NCBI RefSeq assembly: GCF_003182275.1
Contig: NZ_QGTR01000001.1
Location: 1,220,184 to 1,284,183, forward strand
From: Hoeflea marina
Lineage (GTDB): Bacteria > Pseudomonadota > Alphaproteobacteria > Rhizobiales > Rhizobiaceae
Direction: 5' to 3'
Length of the DNA stretch: 64,000 nucleotides
Shown here piece by piece: positions 17,776 through 27,392 of this stretch. The notes beneath the pieces are model-generated. The model was not told the origin of the DNA, did not search any database, and worked only from the letters and a program-made list of their open reading frames with translations. Each line of letters begins with the position of its first letter. The stretch's first letter is position 1. The translations under genes and the position numbers were made by a program.

Positions 17776-18944
17776 TGTGAAGTCTGAAATAGCGCGGTGT
17801 GATTTGCAGACCTTCCAGACGAAGTGAATCCCGCTACGCCGCAGGATAATGCGACATATCAACAGCTTGAAGCCCCTCTGCGATTCCATGAAAAGCAGAA
17901 TCGCGCCGGAACACAGCGCCTTCCGTCTGGAGATGTTGCCTGATCGGGACGAAGCATTTGTCCGCGAGGCCTCGTCGCCGAACTCCCTGCCAATCCGGCT
18001 TCCGACATAGTCATCTCAACCCGGTCGGCCTTCGGAACCCGCCATGACGGACGGGCTGCCTGACTGTTCGTTTCAGACAGCGGACTGCTGCCTGCAGGAA
18101 AGGAGATCCCCGCCGATCCGGATAGGAGCCCCTCGGCTACGGCACTCAGCTGCCATGGGTCACGCGGCATCCGACCGGACATGCCGAGGTTGGATCAGCT
18201 CGTTCTGTACATCGCCCGGACGCAAGCGATTCGCGCACCATCCTGTTGCCGATGCGGCAGCAACTTTTGGCAGCTTTCGGACCAAAAGGGCGCTCGCGTG
18301 TTCCTCTCTCAAATACAAAGCACTAAGTGGACTGCATTTTCTATGAAAGTGTATCCTCACACCATTTTGGATTGCAATTCCAGAATACAACACAACTGAA
18401 CAGTCGCGACGGCGAGGCCGAGGCCTCTGACGAAAGCATCGCACCGGGGCGATACTGCCGTTTCGGAAAACAAGTTTGATTTGAAACCAGATAGACTCCG
18501 TCACGCGCGCCCGCTCTTTCGACATTGCTGGCACTGCCCCTCCCATTGCAGAAACATTCAAACCATTGAAATTACAACTTTTTTGCGGCTTTCTCAGGAC
18601 ACAGAGGGTTTTTTCCTGTATGCCTGTGGACAACATCCCCCTGAGCCGGTGTCCCGCGTTTCCTGCTTGATGGTTTGGTGTCGACTTTCGGTCACCCGTT
18701 CGCCGCTCCTGGAGGAACCCCATGCCGCGCCCATTGCTGTCGCCCCCGTCATCCGCCAGTGCGTCCCAAGGCTCAGGCTTCGCACCCAGACCGCCGGCTC
18801 CGGCCGCCTGACGGTCGGTTTCCAAAGCGCACGCCCGGTACGGTCCCAAGCACGGCTCGGACCGTTCGACCCATCCCACTTCGCCATTCCTCCATTCGCT
18901 CTCCAGACATCGCTCGTCTGTTGTGTGCCTCCACAGGATTCCCC
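17776..18944 (+). other. Long intergenic leader of the autotransporter
   Basis: About 1.17 kb without a supported gene. The stretch 18300-18640 is visibly richer in A/T than the flanks and is the likely promoter area. Open frames here on both strands lack ribosome binding sites or family features. The one exception is a 29-codon ORF at 18722-18811 with a strong Shine-Dalgarno (separate entry). Confidence 0.4.
18722..18811 (+). CDS. Possible small leader ORF upstream of the autotransporter
   Basis: ATG 18722 is preceded by TGGAGGAACCCC, an excellent Shine-Dalgarno at ideal spacing, and opens 29 codons (MPRPLLSPPSSASASQ...) to TGA. The product is Pro/Ser/Ala-rich without a known domain. It could be a translated leader peptide in the 5' untranslated region or a chance match in GC-rich DNA. 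Low confidence. Confidence 0.25.
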   Translation: MPRPLLSPPSSASASQGSGFAPRPPAPAA

Positions 18945-21900
18945 ATGACACGCATCCTCCCGTCGTTCCCCGGTTCCTCCGCCACGCTGCTCCGGACTTC
19001 GTGCCATGCCAGGCACCGTCAGGCGCTGCTTGCGACCGTGGCCGCAGCGACGCTTCTCGCGGCCACCCCGGCATGGGCCGACGGAGGAACTGGCGGCCTT
19101 GGCGGCGGCCCCGTCGTTTGGGAAATAGGCCCAGGCGGCGCCGGCGGGAACGTGGGGCAGAACGGAACCGACGGCGGCACCCGGGACAAGGCCGGTGGTG
19201 TCGGCGGTACAGCGCCGGGGGGCGCGGGCGGCACCCAGAACGGCCCTGTCCTGAGCTTCGGTGCGGGCGGCGGCGGCGGCGGCGGCGGTGCGGTGGCGAC
19301 CGACCTCGGCAATGACGCTGTCCCCGTGGCCGCGACCGGCAGTGCCGGAGGCGCGGGCGGCGTCGGCGGCGAGGCGACCACGGGTTATGCCGGCGGCGGC
19401 GGCGGCGGCGGTGAAGGTGGCGGCGCCTACTCGATCAGCGGCCTCGGCTCCTACACGACCACCGGCGACATTCTTGGCGGCGCGGGCGGAAATGGCGGTG
19501 ACGGCGGCGACGGTGGGGCTGGCGGCGCGGGCCTGACCTCTACCGACGGCAGCGGCGGCGGCGGCGGCGACGGCGGCACGGGCATAGCGGTCACCAGCGA
19601 CGACGTGACGCTGACAGTCGGCGACGGCTTGATGGTTTCCGGCGGCGACGGCGGTGCCGGCGGAGCGGGCTACGCGGCGGGCGCCAACGGCGCTGGCGGT
19701 GTCGGCGTCACCGGCCAGGATCTGACAATCATCAACAACGGCACGATCTCCGGCGGCCTCGGCGGCGACGGTGTGACCCAGGCCAACGCCATTTCCTTCA
19801 CCAACGGCATCAACACACTGACGCTGGGCGCCGACGGCGCAGTCAACGGCGGCATTGCGGTCGCCGGCACGCTCACGCTCCACCAGGACAGCGCCCCGAC
19901 CACCTACAGCAGCGACTTCAGCGGCACGGGCACACTGATGCTCGCCGGTGGCACCACCATCACGTTGAGCGGCGACAACACCCATTCCGGCGGCACCATT
20001 GTCACCGAAGGCGCGCTGGCAATTGCCAGCGGCGGCAACCTGGGATCCGGCAACCTGACGCTCGGCGGCGGCGGTCTGATCGTCACAGACACCACCACCG
20101 TGGCCAACGCGATAGTCCTGCAGGGTGTCAACAACTCCATCCAGGTGAACGATGGCGAGGTGGTCACGGCAAGTGGCGTCGTCTCCGGTGGCCAGTTGAC
20201 CAAGAACGGCACCGGCACGCTCGTGCTCTCGGGCACCAACACCTACACGGGCGGAACCGTTCTCAACTCAGGCACCGTGTCGGTTTCCGCGGATGCCAAT
20301 CTGGGCGCAGGCACGGGCTCCGTGACGCTCACCACCGGCAGCACGCTGCTGGTGACCGGCGACGGCTTCACCACCGACCGCGACATTGTCATGGGCTACC
20401 AGGGCGGCGTGATCGACATCGCGCAAACAGGCACCAGCCTTACCGTGAGCGGCGACATCACCGGTTCCACCGCCCTGACCAAGGACGGCGCGGGCACGCT
20501 GGTGCTGACGGGTGACAATTCCGGCTTTTCGGGGGCCACAACGGTTGCGGACGGCAGCTTGTCGATCGCGTCCGACAGCAACCTCGGCACAGGCGACCTG
20601 ACGCTCACGGGCGGCACGTTGGACGTGACCGGCAACACCACTGTGGACAACGCCATCACCCTGGGATCGGGCACATCCTCCACGATCGGCGCCATCAATG
20701 CCATCGTGACGGTGAGCGGAGTCGTGTCGGGTTCAGGCAACCTGATCAAGAGCGGCTACGGCTCGCTGGAGCTCTCGGGCACCAACACCTATTCCGGCAC
20801 CACCACGGTCACGGCCGGCAACCTGGTGATCGCCTCCGACGGCAATCTCGGCTCCGGGGCCCTGACACTCGCCGGCGGCAACCTGACGGTCACCGGCACC
20901 ACCACCATCGACAACGCGATCGTTCTGGCGGGCACGGACAACTACATCGACGTCGCCAACGATGCGGTCACGGTGAGCGGTGTCGTTTCCGGCACCGGCG
21001 GCTTGGTCAAGACCAGTCCGGGCACGCTGGTGCTCTCCGGCACCAACACCTACTCGGGCGTGACCAACATCTCCGGCGGCATCGTGTCCGTCTCGCGCGA
21101 TGCAAACCTGGGCACGGGCGGAATGTTGATCAACGACGGCTCGCTGCAGGTCACGGGAACCGCCTACACGTCGACCAGCCGCGAGATCGCCCTGGGCTAC
21201 AGCGGCGGCACCATCGACATCGTCGAGGCCGACGCCAGCCTCGAAGTGTCAGGTGTCCTGTCCAACGGATCCATCGACGGACCCCGCACCTTCACCAAGG
21301 CCGGCGCCGGCACCCTGGTGCTGTCCGGCACCAACACCTATACCGGCACGACAACGATCAACGGCGGCACGCTCTCGATTGCCGGCGACGGCAATCTGGG
21401 AACGGGCGCCCTGACACTCGCCGGCGGCGCGCTGGCGGTGACCGGCACCACGACCATCGACAACGGAATTGTCCTGACCGGCACCGGCACCATCAACGCA
21501 ACCGGTGACACCGTCACGGCAAGCGGTGTCGTTTCGGGCAGCGGCAGCCTCGTCAAGGCCGGCGCCGGCACGCTGGTGCTGTCCGGCACCAACACCTACG
21601 CGGGCACGACAACTGTCAACGCCGGCGCGCTGCAGATCGCCGGCGATGGCAATCTGGGGGCCGGCTCCCTGACTCTCGCCAGCGGCACGCTAGCGGTGAC
21701 CAGTTCAACGACCGTGGACAACGCAATCGTCCTGACCGGCACCGGCACCATCAACGCAACCGGTGACACCGTCACGGCAAGCGGTGTCGTTTCGGGCAGC
21801 GGCAGCCTCGTCAAGGCCGGCGCCGGCACGCTGGTGCTGTCCGGCGCCAACACTTACGCAGGCACGACAACGGTCAACGCCGGCACGCTGTCGATTGCCG

Positions 21901-24512
21901 GCGATGGCAACCTGGGGGCCGGCGACCTGGCGCTCAACAACGGCACGCTGAAGATCACCGGTTCCACCACGGTCGACAATTCGATTATCCTCTGGTCGGC
22001 CGCTTCCGGCACGATCGAAGTCGCCGCCGATCAGGCGGCGACCGCCAGCGGCCTGCTGTCGGGCACCGGTCGCCTGGTGAAGACCGGCGCCGGTACGCTG
22101 GTGCTCAGCGGCGCCAACGGCTATGCCGGGACCACCACCATCAATGCCGGCACGCTCTCGATCGCCGGCGACGGCAATATCGGCTCCGGGGCGCTGGTCT
22201 TCGGCGGCGGCACGCTGGACGTCACCACCAGCACCACGGTGGACAACGCCATCACCCTGACGGCGAGCACGTCGGGCACCATCAACACGACGACCGTCTC
22301 GGTGACGGCGCAGGGCATTGTCTCGGGCGCCGGAAACCTGATCAAGTCCGGCGAGGGCGTACTGGTGCTCTCGGGCCAGAACAGCTATTCCGGCACCACC
22401 ACGGTCACCGCCGGCACGCTCTCAATTGCCGGTGACGGCAATCTGGGAACGGGCGACCTGACACTCGCCGGCGGCGCCCTCTCGGTGACCGGCACCACCA
22501 CCATCGACAACGCCATCGTCCTGGCCGGTGTCGAGAACAACATCGATGCGGCCAGCGGCGTGGTCACAGCAAGCGGCGTTCTGTCCGGCACGGGCGGCCT
22601 GCTCAAGATGGGTTCGGGCACCATGGTCATCTCCGGCACCAACACCTATTCGGGGACGACGAAGGTCTATGGCGGAATCGTCTCGGTGTCCGCGGATGCG
22701 AATCTGGGCACGGGCGACTTGATCATCGGCGACGCCACGCTTCGGGTCACCGGGACCAGCTTCACCTCGACTGCCCGTGACATCGAAATGAACTACGGTG
22801 GCGGCACGATCGACATCGTCGACGCCGGCGCCAGCCTGGAGGCTTCCGGCGTCCTGTCCGGCGGCTACGACTTCACCAAGACCGGCGCGGGCACCCTGGA
22901 GCTCTCGGGCGACTCGAGCGGCTTCACGGGCTACACCACCGTCAGTGCCGGCACTCTCGCCGTCAATGGCACGCTGGGTGACTCCGACACATCGCTGATC
23001 GTCGCGTCCGGCGCCACGCTTGGCGGTTCCGGCACCATCGGCGGCTATGTGGAGATCCAGTCGGGCGCCACGCTTGCCACCGGCAATTCCATCGGCACGC
23101 TGAGCGTTTCGGGCAATTTCACGTTCGACGCCGGCTCGACCTACGCCGTCGAGACCAATCCCGGCGGCACGGAAAGCGACCTGTTGCACGTGACCGGCTC
23201 GGCGCTGCTGGCTGGCACCGTGCAGCATGTCGGCCTCTCCGGCGGCTATGATCCGACGGCGACCTATACCATCGTCACCGCGGACGAGGGATTCTTCGGC
23301 ACAAGCTTCGATGGTGTCGTCTCCGACTTCGCCTTCCTTGATTCCTACCTGACCTACACCACCAACACGGTGGACCTGAAGCTGTCGCGCAACGATGTCG
23401 ACCTCAGCGACGTGGCCGTCACGCCCAACCAGGTGTCCACCGCCACGGCACTCGGAACCCTGGCGACGGACAACCCGCTCTATGCCCAGATCATAGGTCT
23501 CAGCGAAAGCGAAGCGCAGGCGGCTTATGACGCGCTGTCGGGCGAGATGGCGGCCAGCGCCACGACCGGGCTGATTGCCGGCTCGCAGATGACGAGCCAG
23601 GCGGTCCTCGACCGCATCAACCAGGCCTTTGACGCGCCCAGCAGCGCCGGCACCGGGGTCGCCGAGGGCGACGCGGGCACCGTGGACATGTTCACCGGCC
23701 ATGCCTTCTGGTCGCGCGGCTACGGCTCGGTCGGCAGCATGGACGGCGAGAACGGCACCGCCGACGTCAACCGCTCCACCGCCGGCCTCGTCACCGGCAT
23801 CGACACAGCCGTCGGCGACGGCCGCATCGGCCTCTTCGCCGGCTACCAGAGCTCGCGCTTTGAGGCCGACGCCCGCGCGTCCTCCACCGACGCCGACAGC
23901 TTCCAGGCCGGCATCTATGGCGGCACCCGTCTGGGCGGCCTCAAGCTGAGCGCCGGGACCTCCTACAGCTTCAGCCAGCTCGAGACGAGCCGCACAGTCC
24001 TGGTCGGCAACATCGACGAGAGCCTCACTGGATCGACCGACGCCGGCGCCTTCCAGGCTTTTGGCGAACTGGGCTACGACATCCAGGCCGGTGCGGCGAC
24101 GTTGACGCCGTTCGTCGGCGCCAGCCTGGTCTCGCTGTCGACCGACGGCTACACTGAACAGGGCGGCACGACGGCGCTGACCGTGTCGAAGTCCACCACC
24201 ACCGTCACCTACACGACGATCGGCGCGCGGATCGCCTCGGCCTTCGTGCTCGGCGGCATGGATGCGCGGGTCTCGGGCATGGCCGGCTGGCGGCACGCCT
24301 TCGGCGACACCACGCCCTACTCGACCAATTCGATCAGCGGCGCCGCCTTCACCGTTCAAGGCACGCCGCTGGCCGAGAACGTCGCGGTGCTCGGCGCCGG
24401 CCTCGACTTCGACATCTCCCCCAACGCCACGTTCGGTCTTGCCTATGAGGGGCAGTTCGGCTCCGGCGTCACCGACACCGCCGGCTCGGCACGCCTGACG
24501 GTCCGTTTCTGA
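18945..24512 (+). CDS. Autotransporter adhesin-like protein with tandem PATR repeats
   Basis: Type Va secretion protein of 1855 residues. An extended signal peptide ends near ATPAWA-DG (residue 46). The N-terminal 200 residues after it are Gly-rich (GGAGG-type). Then come about 11 full passenger-associated repeats of 84-95 residues (GAGTLVLSGTNTYTGTTT-type), a twelfth partial repeat, an autochaperone-like segment (TFDAGSTYAVETNPGG), and a C-terminal barrel ending in ARLTVRF. The repeats predict a long beta-helix displayed on the cell surface; adhesion or biofilm roles are typical but not shown. The start is ATG 18945 with CAGGA upstream; the frame is open 90 codons further. The barrel is nearly the same as that at 2-610. 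Confidence 0.93.
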   Translation: MTRILPSFPGSSATLLRTSCHARHRQALLATVAAATLLAATPAWADGGTGGLGGGPVVWEIGPGGAGGNVGQNGTDGGTRDKAGGVGGTAPGGAGGTQNGPVLSFGAGGGGGGGGAVATDLGNDAVPVAATGSAGGAGGVGGEATTGYAGGGGGGGEGGGAYSISGLGSYTTTGDILGGAGGNGGDGGDGGAGGAGLTSTDGSGGGGGDGGTGIAVTSDDVTLTVGDGLMVSGGDGGAGGAGYAAGANGAGGVGVTGQDLTIINNGTISGGLGGDGVTQANAISFTNGINTLTLGADGAVNGGIAVAGTLTLHQDSAPTTYSSDFSGTGTLMLAGGTTITLSGDNTHSGGTIVTEGALAIASGGNLGSGNLTLGGGGLIVTDTTTVANAIVLQGVNNSIQVNDGEVVTASGVVSGGQLTKNGTGTLVLSGTNTYTGGTVLNSGTVSVSADANLGAGTGSVTLTTGSTLLVTGDGFTTDRDIVMGYQGGVIDIAQTGTSLTVSGDITGSTALTKDGAGTLVLTGDNSGFSGATTVADGSLSIASDSNLGTGDLTLTGGTLDVTGNTTVDNAITLGSGTSSTIGAINAIVTVSGVVSGSGNLIKSGYGSLELSGTNTYSGTTTVTAGNLVIASDGNLGSGALTLAGGNLTVTGTTTIDNAIVLAGTDNYIDVANDAVTVSGVVSGTGGLVKTSPGTLVLSGTNTYSGVTNISGGIVSVSRDANLGTGGMLINDGSLQVTGTAYTSTSREIALGYSGGTIDIVEADASLEVSGVLSNGSIDGPRTFTKAGAGTLVLSGTNTYTGTTTINGGTLSIAGDGNLGTGALTLAGGALAVTGTTTIDNGIVLTGTGTINATGDTVTASGVVSGSGSLVKAGAGTLVLSGTNTYAGTTTVNAGALQIAGDGNLGAGSLTLASGTLAVTSSTTVDNAIVLTGTGTINATGDTVTASGVVSGSGSLVKAGAGTLVLSGANTYAGTTTVNAGTLSIAGDGNLGAGDLALNNGTLKITGSTTVDNSIILWSAASGTIEVAADQAATASGLLSGTGRLVKTGAGTLVLSGANGYAGTTTINAGTLSIAGDGNIGSGALVFGGGTLDVTTSTTVDNAITLTASTSGTINTTTVSVTAQGIVSGAGNLIKSGEGVLVLSGQNSYSGTTTVTAGTLSIAGDGNLGTGDLTLAGGALSVTGTTTIDNAIVLAGVENNIDAASGVVTASGVLSGTGGLLKMGSGTMVISGTNTYSGTTKVYGGIVSVSADANLGTGDLIIGDATLRVTGTSFTSTARDIEMNYGGGTIDIVDAGASLEASGVLSGGYDFTKTGAGTLELSGDSSGFTGYTTVSAGTLAVNGTLGDSDTSLIVASGATLGGSGTIGGYVEIQSGATLATGNSIGTLSVSGNFTFDAGSTYAVETNPGGTESDLLHVTGSALLAGTVQHVGLSGGYDPTATYTIVTADEGFFGTSFDGVVSDFAFLDSYLTYTTNTVDLKLSRNDVDLSDVAVTPNQVSTATALGTLATDNPLYAQIIGLSESEAQAAYDALSGEMAASATTGLIAGSQMTSQAVLDRINQAFDAPSSAGTGVAEGDAGTVDMFTGHAFWSRGYGSVGSMDGENGTADVNRSTAGLVTGIDTAVGDGRIGLFAGYQSSRFEADARASSTDADSFQAGIYGGTRLGGLKLSAGTSYSFSQLETSRTVLVGNIDESLTGSTDAGAFQAFGELGYDIQAGAATLTPFVGASLVSLSTDGYTEQGGTTALTVSKSTTTVTYTTIGARIASAFVLGGMDARVSGMAGWRHAFGDTTPYSTNSISGAAFTVQGTPLAENVAVLGAGLDFDISPNATFGLAYEGQFGSGVTDTAGSARLTVRF
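21471..21845 (+). repeat. 117-bp exact direct repeat inside the autotransporter
   Basis: The segment 21471-21587 recurs exactly at 21729-21845, offset 258 bp (86 codons), so it is in frame with the protein repeat. It marks the most recent duplication or conversion in the array. Confidence 0.85.
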
Positions 24513-24829
24513 ACGCCCTGTCGGTGGAGGTCCGGGCGTCCCGAACCTCGACCGACACCGCATCGTGCTTTGAGAGGACACTTCCGTCGAGGCATTGTCG
24601 GCGGGGATCCCTGCCGGTGCGGCAAACCAGGCCCGGGGGATTTCCAGCCGAAGTGGATTTCACTTCGCGCAAGACAACGCGACAACCAGTCGGAGCGCTC
24701 TGATGCATGTCGCGCGCGATCTGGAGGAGGACTGACGTCGCAACCGCACGACAGCGGCCAGCGCGACCGGACACGCACCGGGCTGGCGCGGCTGTTCCGC
24801 TTTCGCGGCCGAGCGGCAGAGCCCGCATT

Positions 24830-25351
24830 TCAACCGCCCGGCAGCCACCAGTCGCCATCGGCGCTCAGCGTTTCGATGCCGTTGGAATCGACAAGATCGG
24901 CCCAGTCGGCAATGCTGTGCAGATTCACCACCGCATCCGGTGCTATCTCGGCCAACGGCAGCATGACAAAGGCCCGTTCCGTCATGCGCGGATGCGGAAC
25001 GATCAGGTCGGCGTGGTCAGACGAGAAATCCCCGTGCAGCAGCACGTCCAGATCGATGGTCCTCGGCCCCCACCTGTCCAAACGCACGCGATCGAGCCGG
25101 TGCTCGATTTCCAGGCAGGCTTCGAGCAGTCGGTGCGGATCGAGTCCGGTTTCGACCAGCGCGCAGGCATTGTGGAACCAGTGCTGGTCGGTCTTGCCCC
25201 AGGGCGGGGTGCGGTAGAGCCGCGAGACCGTGCGCACCCGGATGCCCGGCCAGGCGTCGACAAGATGCAGGGCCCTGGCCATCGTCGCAGGCGGATCGCC
25301 GAGATTGCCGCCAAGTCCTATGGCGGCGATCACGGTTGCCGCCTCAGCCAC
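24830..25351 (-). CDS. folK: 2-amino-4-hydroxy-6-hydroxymethyldihydropteridine pyrophosphokinase
   Basis: HPPK transfers pyrophosphate from ATP to 6-hydroxymethyl-7,8-dihydropterin in folate synthesis. The 173 residues show AAIGLGGNLGDP at the N-terminus, VSRLYRTPPWG, FHNACALVET, and the signature WGPRTIDLDVLL with the magnesium-binding DLD, followed by VPHPRMTERAFVMLPL. It is normal length. Its ATG overlaps the folB stop by 8 bp, making it the last gene of folP-folB-folK. Confidence 0.97.
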   Translation of the reverse strand: MAEAATVIAAIGLGGNLGDPPATMARALHLVDAWPGIRVRTVSRLYRTPPWGKTDQHWFHNACALVETGLDPHRLLEACLEIEHRLDRVRLDRWGPRTIDLDVLLHGDFSSDHADLIVPHPRMTERAFVMLPLAEIAPDAVVNLHSIADWADLVDSNGIETLSADGDWWLPGG

Positions 25352-25712
25352 GATGGGCCACCGTCACCTCGACATGATCGAGGATGCCGGTCACGGGCGC
25401 GCTCGGCTTGCGCACGGTGATCCGTGCCTCCGTGATCTGCGGATACTCGGCCACCAGGGATCGCGCGATCTTCAGCGCCAGCGCCTCTATCAGGAAGAAG
25501 CGCTCTCCCATGACCACCGCCTCGATCAGGTTGAAGGCCTCGCCGTAATTGACGGTATCGGCGATCGAATCCTCCTCCAGCGCCGAGCTCGTCACCACCT
25601 CGAGCTCGGCGTCGACGAAGAAACGCTGGCCGAGGAACTTCTCCGCCTCGTGCAGGCCGTGGCGGGCAAAGAAGGCGCAGTTCTTGAGGCGGATCGTATA
25701 GGTGTCAGCCAT
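25344..25712 (-). CDS. folB: Dihydroneopterin aldolase
   Basis: FolB converts 7,8-dihydroneopterin to 6-hydroxymethyl-dihydropterin and glycolaldehyde. The 122 residues start MADTYTIRLKNCAFFARHG, with the conserved Glu in GLHEAEKFLGQRFFVD and Tyr in DTVNYGEAF. The C-terminal strand RITVRKPSAPVTGILDHV is typical. I trimmed 31 codons from the open frame because this start matches family length and overlaps the folP stop by 8 bp, as expected in an operon. Confidence 0.95.
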   Translation of the reverse strand: MADTYTIRLKNCAFFARHGLHEAEKFLGQRFFVDAELEVVTSSALEEDSIADTVNYGEAFNLIEAVVMGERFFLIEALALKIARSLVAEYPQITEARITVRKPSAPVTGILDHVEVTVAHRG

Positions 25713-26586
25713 GGGTCTGCTCCTGTGAGAGGCTCCAGTGGACCATAGCATCGGCGACGGCAAGCGCGTCCCTGTTGATTGCGACATTGTGCACCCGAAA
25801 TACACCTGCGCCCGCGAGCCTCAGCATGGCGCTGGTCGCCGCCGTCCCGGCGTCCCGTTCACCGGCGTCACGCCCGGTCATGGTGCCGATGAATCGCTTG
25901 CGCGACGTTCCGGCCATCAGCGGCAGGCCGAGCCCGTGCAGTTCGGCAAACCGGCCAATCAGCGCCAGATTGTCGTCAAGCTCCTCCTTGGCGAAGCCGA
26001 AGCCGGGATCGAGCAGCAGGCTTTGCGCCTCGATGCCGGCCTTGCGCGCGATATCGAGCGAGCGGGTGAACCAGGCGAACTGGTCGGCGATCGGATCGGC
26101 GAGCCTCTCCCTGCCTCGCCCGGTGTGCATGATGCACACACCGGCACCGAAATCGGCGGCCACCGAAGCGATGGTGGGATCGTATTGCAGCCCCCAGACG
26201 TCGTTGACCATGTGCGCCCCCGCCTCGAGCGCCAGCCGCGCCGTCTCCGACCTGTAGGTGTCGATCGAGATGAGATATCCCCCCTCGCCCGCCAGCGCCG
26301 CGATCACCGGCAGCACACGGCGCTGCTCCTCGATGGCCCTGACGGGGTCGGCCCCCGGCCGGGTCGACTCGCCGCCGATGTCGATGATGTCGGCACCGTC
26401 GCTCACGAGCGTGCGAGCCCTGGCCACGGCCGCATCGACGCCGGGATCAAGCCCGCCATCGGAAAACGAATCCGGCGTGACGTTGAGAATGCCCATGATC
26501 CTCGCCTGCGGGCCGAGTTGCAGCCCGCGACCCTTCGCCACCGTCAGCAGCCTTGGCTCGAACACATTTCTCTGGGCAAGCATCAT
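25705..26586 (-). CDS. folP: Dihydropteroate synthase
   Basis: DHPS condenses p-aminobenzoate with 6-hydroxymethyl-dihydropterin pyrophosphate; it is the sulfonamide target. The 293 residues contain the signatures GILNVTPDSFSDGG and DIGGESTRPGA, MVNDVWG, the loop LLDPGFGFAKEELDDN, GTSRKRFIG, and the C-terminal HNVA. All three substrate sites are intact. It leads the folP-folB-folK operon with short overlaps. The ATG at 26586 has an adjacent in-frame ATG at 26583. Confidence 0.97.
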   Translation of the reverse strand: MMLAQRNVFEPRLLTVAKGRGLQLGPQARIMGILNVTPDSFSDGGLDPGVDAAVARARTLVSDGADIIDIGGESTRPGADPVRAIEEQRRVLPVIAALAGEGGYLISIDTYRSETARLALEAGAHMVNDVWGLQYDPTIASVAADFGAGVCIMHTGRGRERLADPIADQFAWFTRSLDIARKAGIEAQSLLLDPGFGFAKEELDDNLALIGRFAELHGLGLPLMAGTSRKRFIGTMTGRDAGERDAGTAATSAMLRLAGAGVFRVHNVAINRDALAVADAMVHWSLSQEQTHG

Positions 26587-26685
26587 CGGCGTCGGCCTTC
26601 AGGGCAAATTGCAGGTCGGATCCAGTTGCATGACCCCGCGCAATGACGCAAGGTCGAAGCTGCAAAACAATGCGGATTGAATGTC

Positions 26686-27300
26686 ATGGGCCTGCGCCAC
26701 CGTTTCGTCATCGGTCTCTGTCTTGCCGTGCTGCCCGCACAGGCCGGTGCCGACATGATCTCCAACAAGTCCTATTCCTATTTCACCATCGGCGGAAAGA
26801 CCGCCGGCGAACTTGACCGCGAGCTCTCGCGCAGCGGTCCGTTCATGAAGGAGACCGGGCTCCACCATCCCGGCGCAACAAAGATGAAATTCACCGCAGC
26901 CGTCACCTACGAGAGCACTGCGAACCGCTGCCGGGTCAAGTCCGCCCGCATCAGTGTCGACACCCGGATCATCCTGCCGAAATGGAAGCACCGCAGGCAG
27001 GCGACCAGAAGCCTGGGCGTGATCTGGGATACGCTGTCGCGCGACATCAAGCGTCATGAGGAACGCCATGCCGAGATTGCGCGGCAGTATGCCCGCAAGA
27101 TCGACGCCGCCCTGCTCAGGCTGCCCGCGCGCGACGGTTGTGACGCTTTGCGCGCCGAGGTCAACAAGGCCTCGGAACGGATCCTCAAGGCCCATTACGC
27201 CGAGCAGGCGAGCTTTGACCGCGCGGAAGCCGCCAGTTTTGAAAGGCGCATGAGCCGGATGCTGAGATTCAAGGCCGAGGCGATGGCGGGTGGCGGCTGA
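26686..27300 (+). CDS. DUF922-type secreted putative zinc protease
   Basis: About 204 residues. The signal peptide (VIGLCLAVLPAQAGA) is followed by a domain matching DUF922, predicted secreted zinc-dependent proteases. The HEERHAEIA segment provides the HExxH-type metal site. Two Cys (NRCRV, DGCDA) may form a disulfide. The N-terminal part SYSYFTIGGKTAGELDREL is typical of the family. The start is chosen as ATG 26686; an in-frame TTG lies at 26677. It diverges from folP. The substrate is unknown. Confidence 0.75.
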   Translation: MGLRHRFVIGLCLAVLPAQAGADMISNKSYSYFTIGGKTAGELDRELSRSGPFMKETGLHHPGATKMKFTAAVTYESTANRCRVKSARISVDTRIILPKWKHRRQATRSLGVIWDTLSRDIKRHEERHAEIARQYARKIDAALLRLPARDGCDALRAEVNKASERILKAHYAEQASFDRAEAASFERRMSRMLRFKAEAMAGGG

Positions 27301-27392
27301 ATTCAAAGAATATTTCCCGCCTCAAATGATTTTTCGCCGGATTTTTGATCCCCAAGAAAGTACCGGCCACTCCTGACAATATTCGCGCAAGG

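Noticed and set aside
18160..19074. 304-codon minus-strand frame in the autotransporter leader
   Set aside because: No start signal, no domain, overlaps the signal-peptide region of the autotransporter.
19920..22990. Regular repeats considered as a CRISPR array
   Set aside because: Units are about 255-285 bp, in frame and coding for passenger repeats; there are no short repeats with unique spacers.
22422..24581. 719-codon minus-strand frame opposite the autotransporter
   Set aside because: Antisense of repetitive DNA, no supporting motif.
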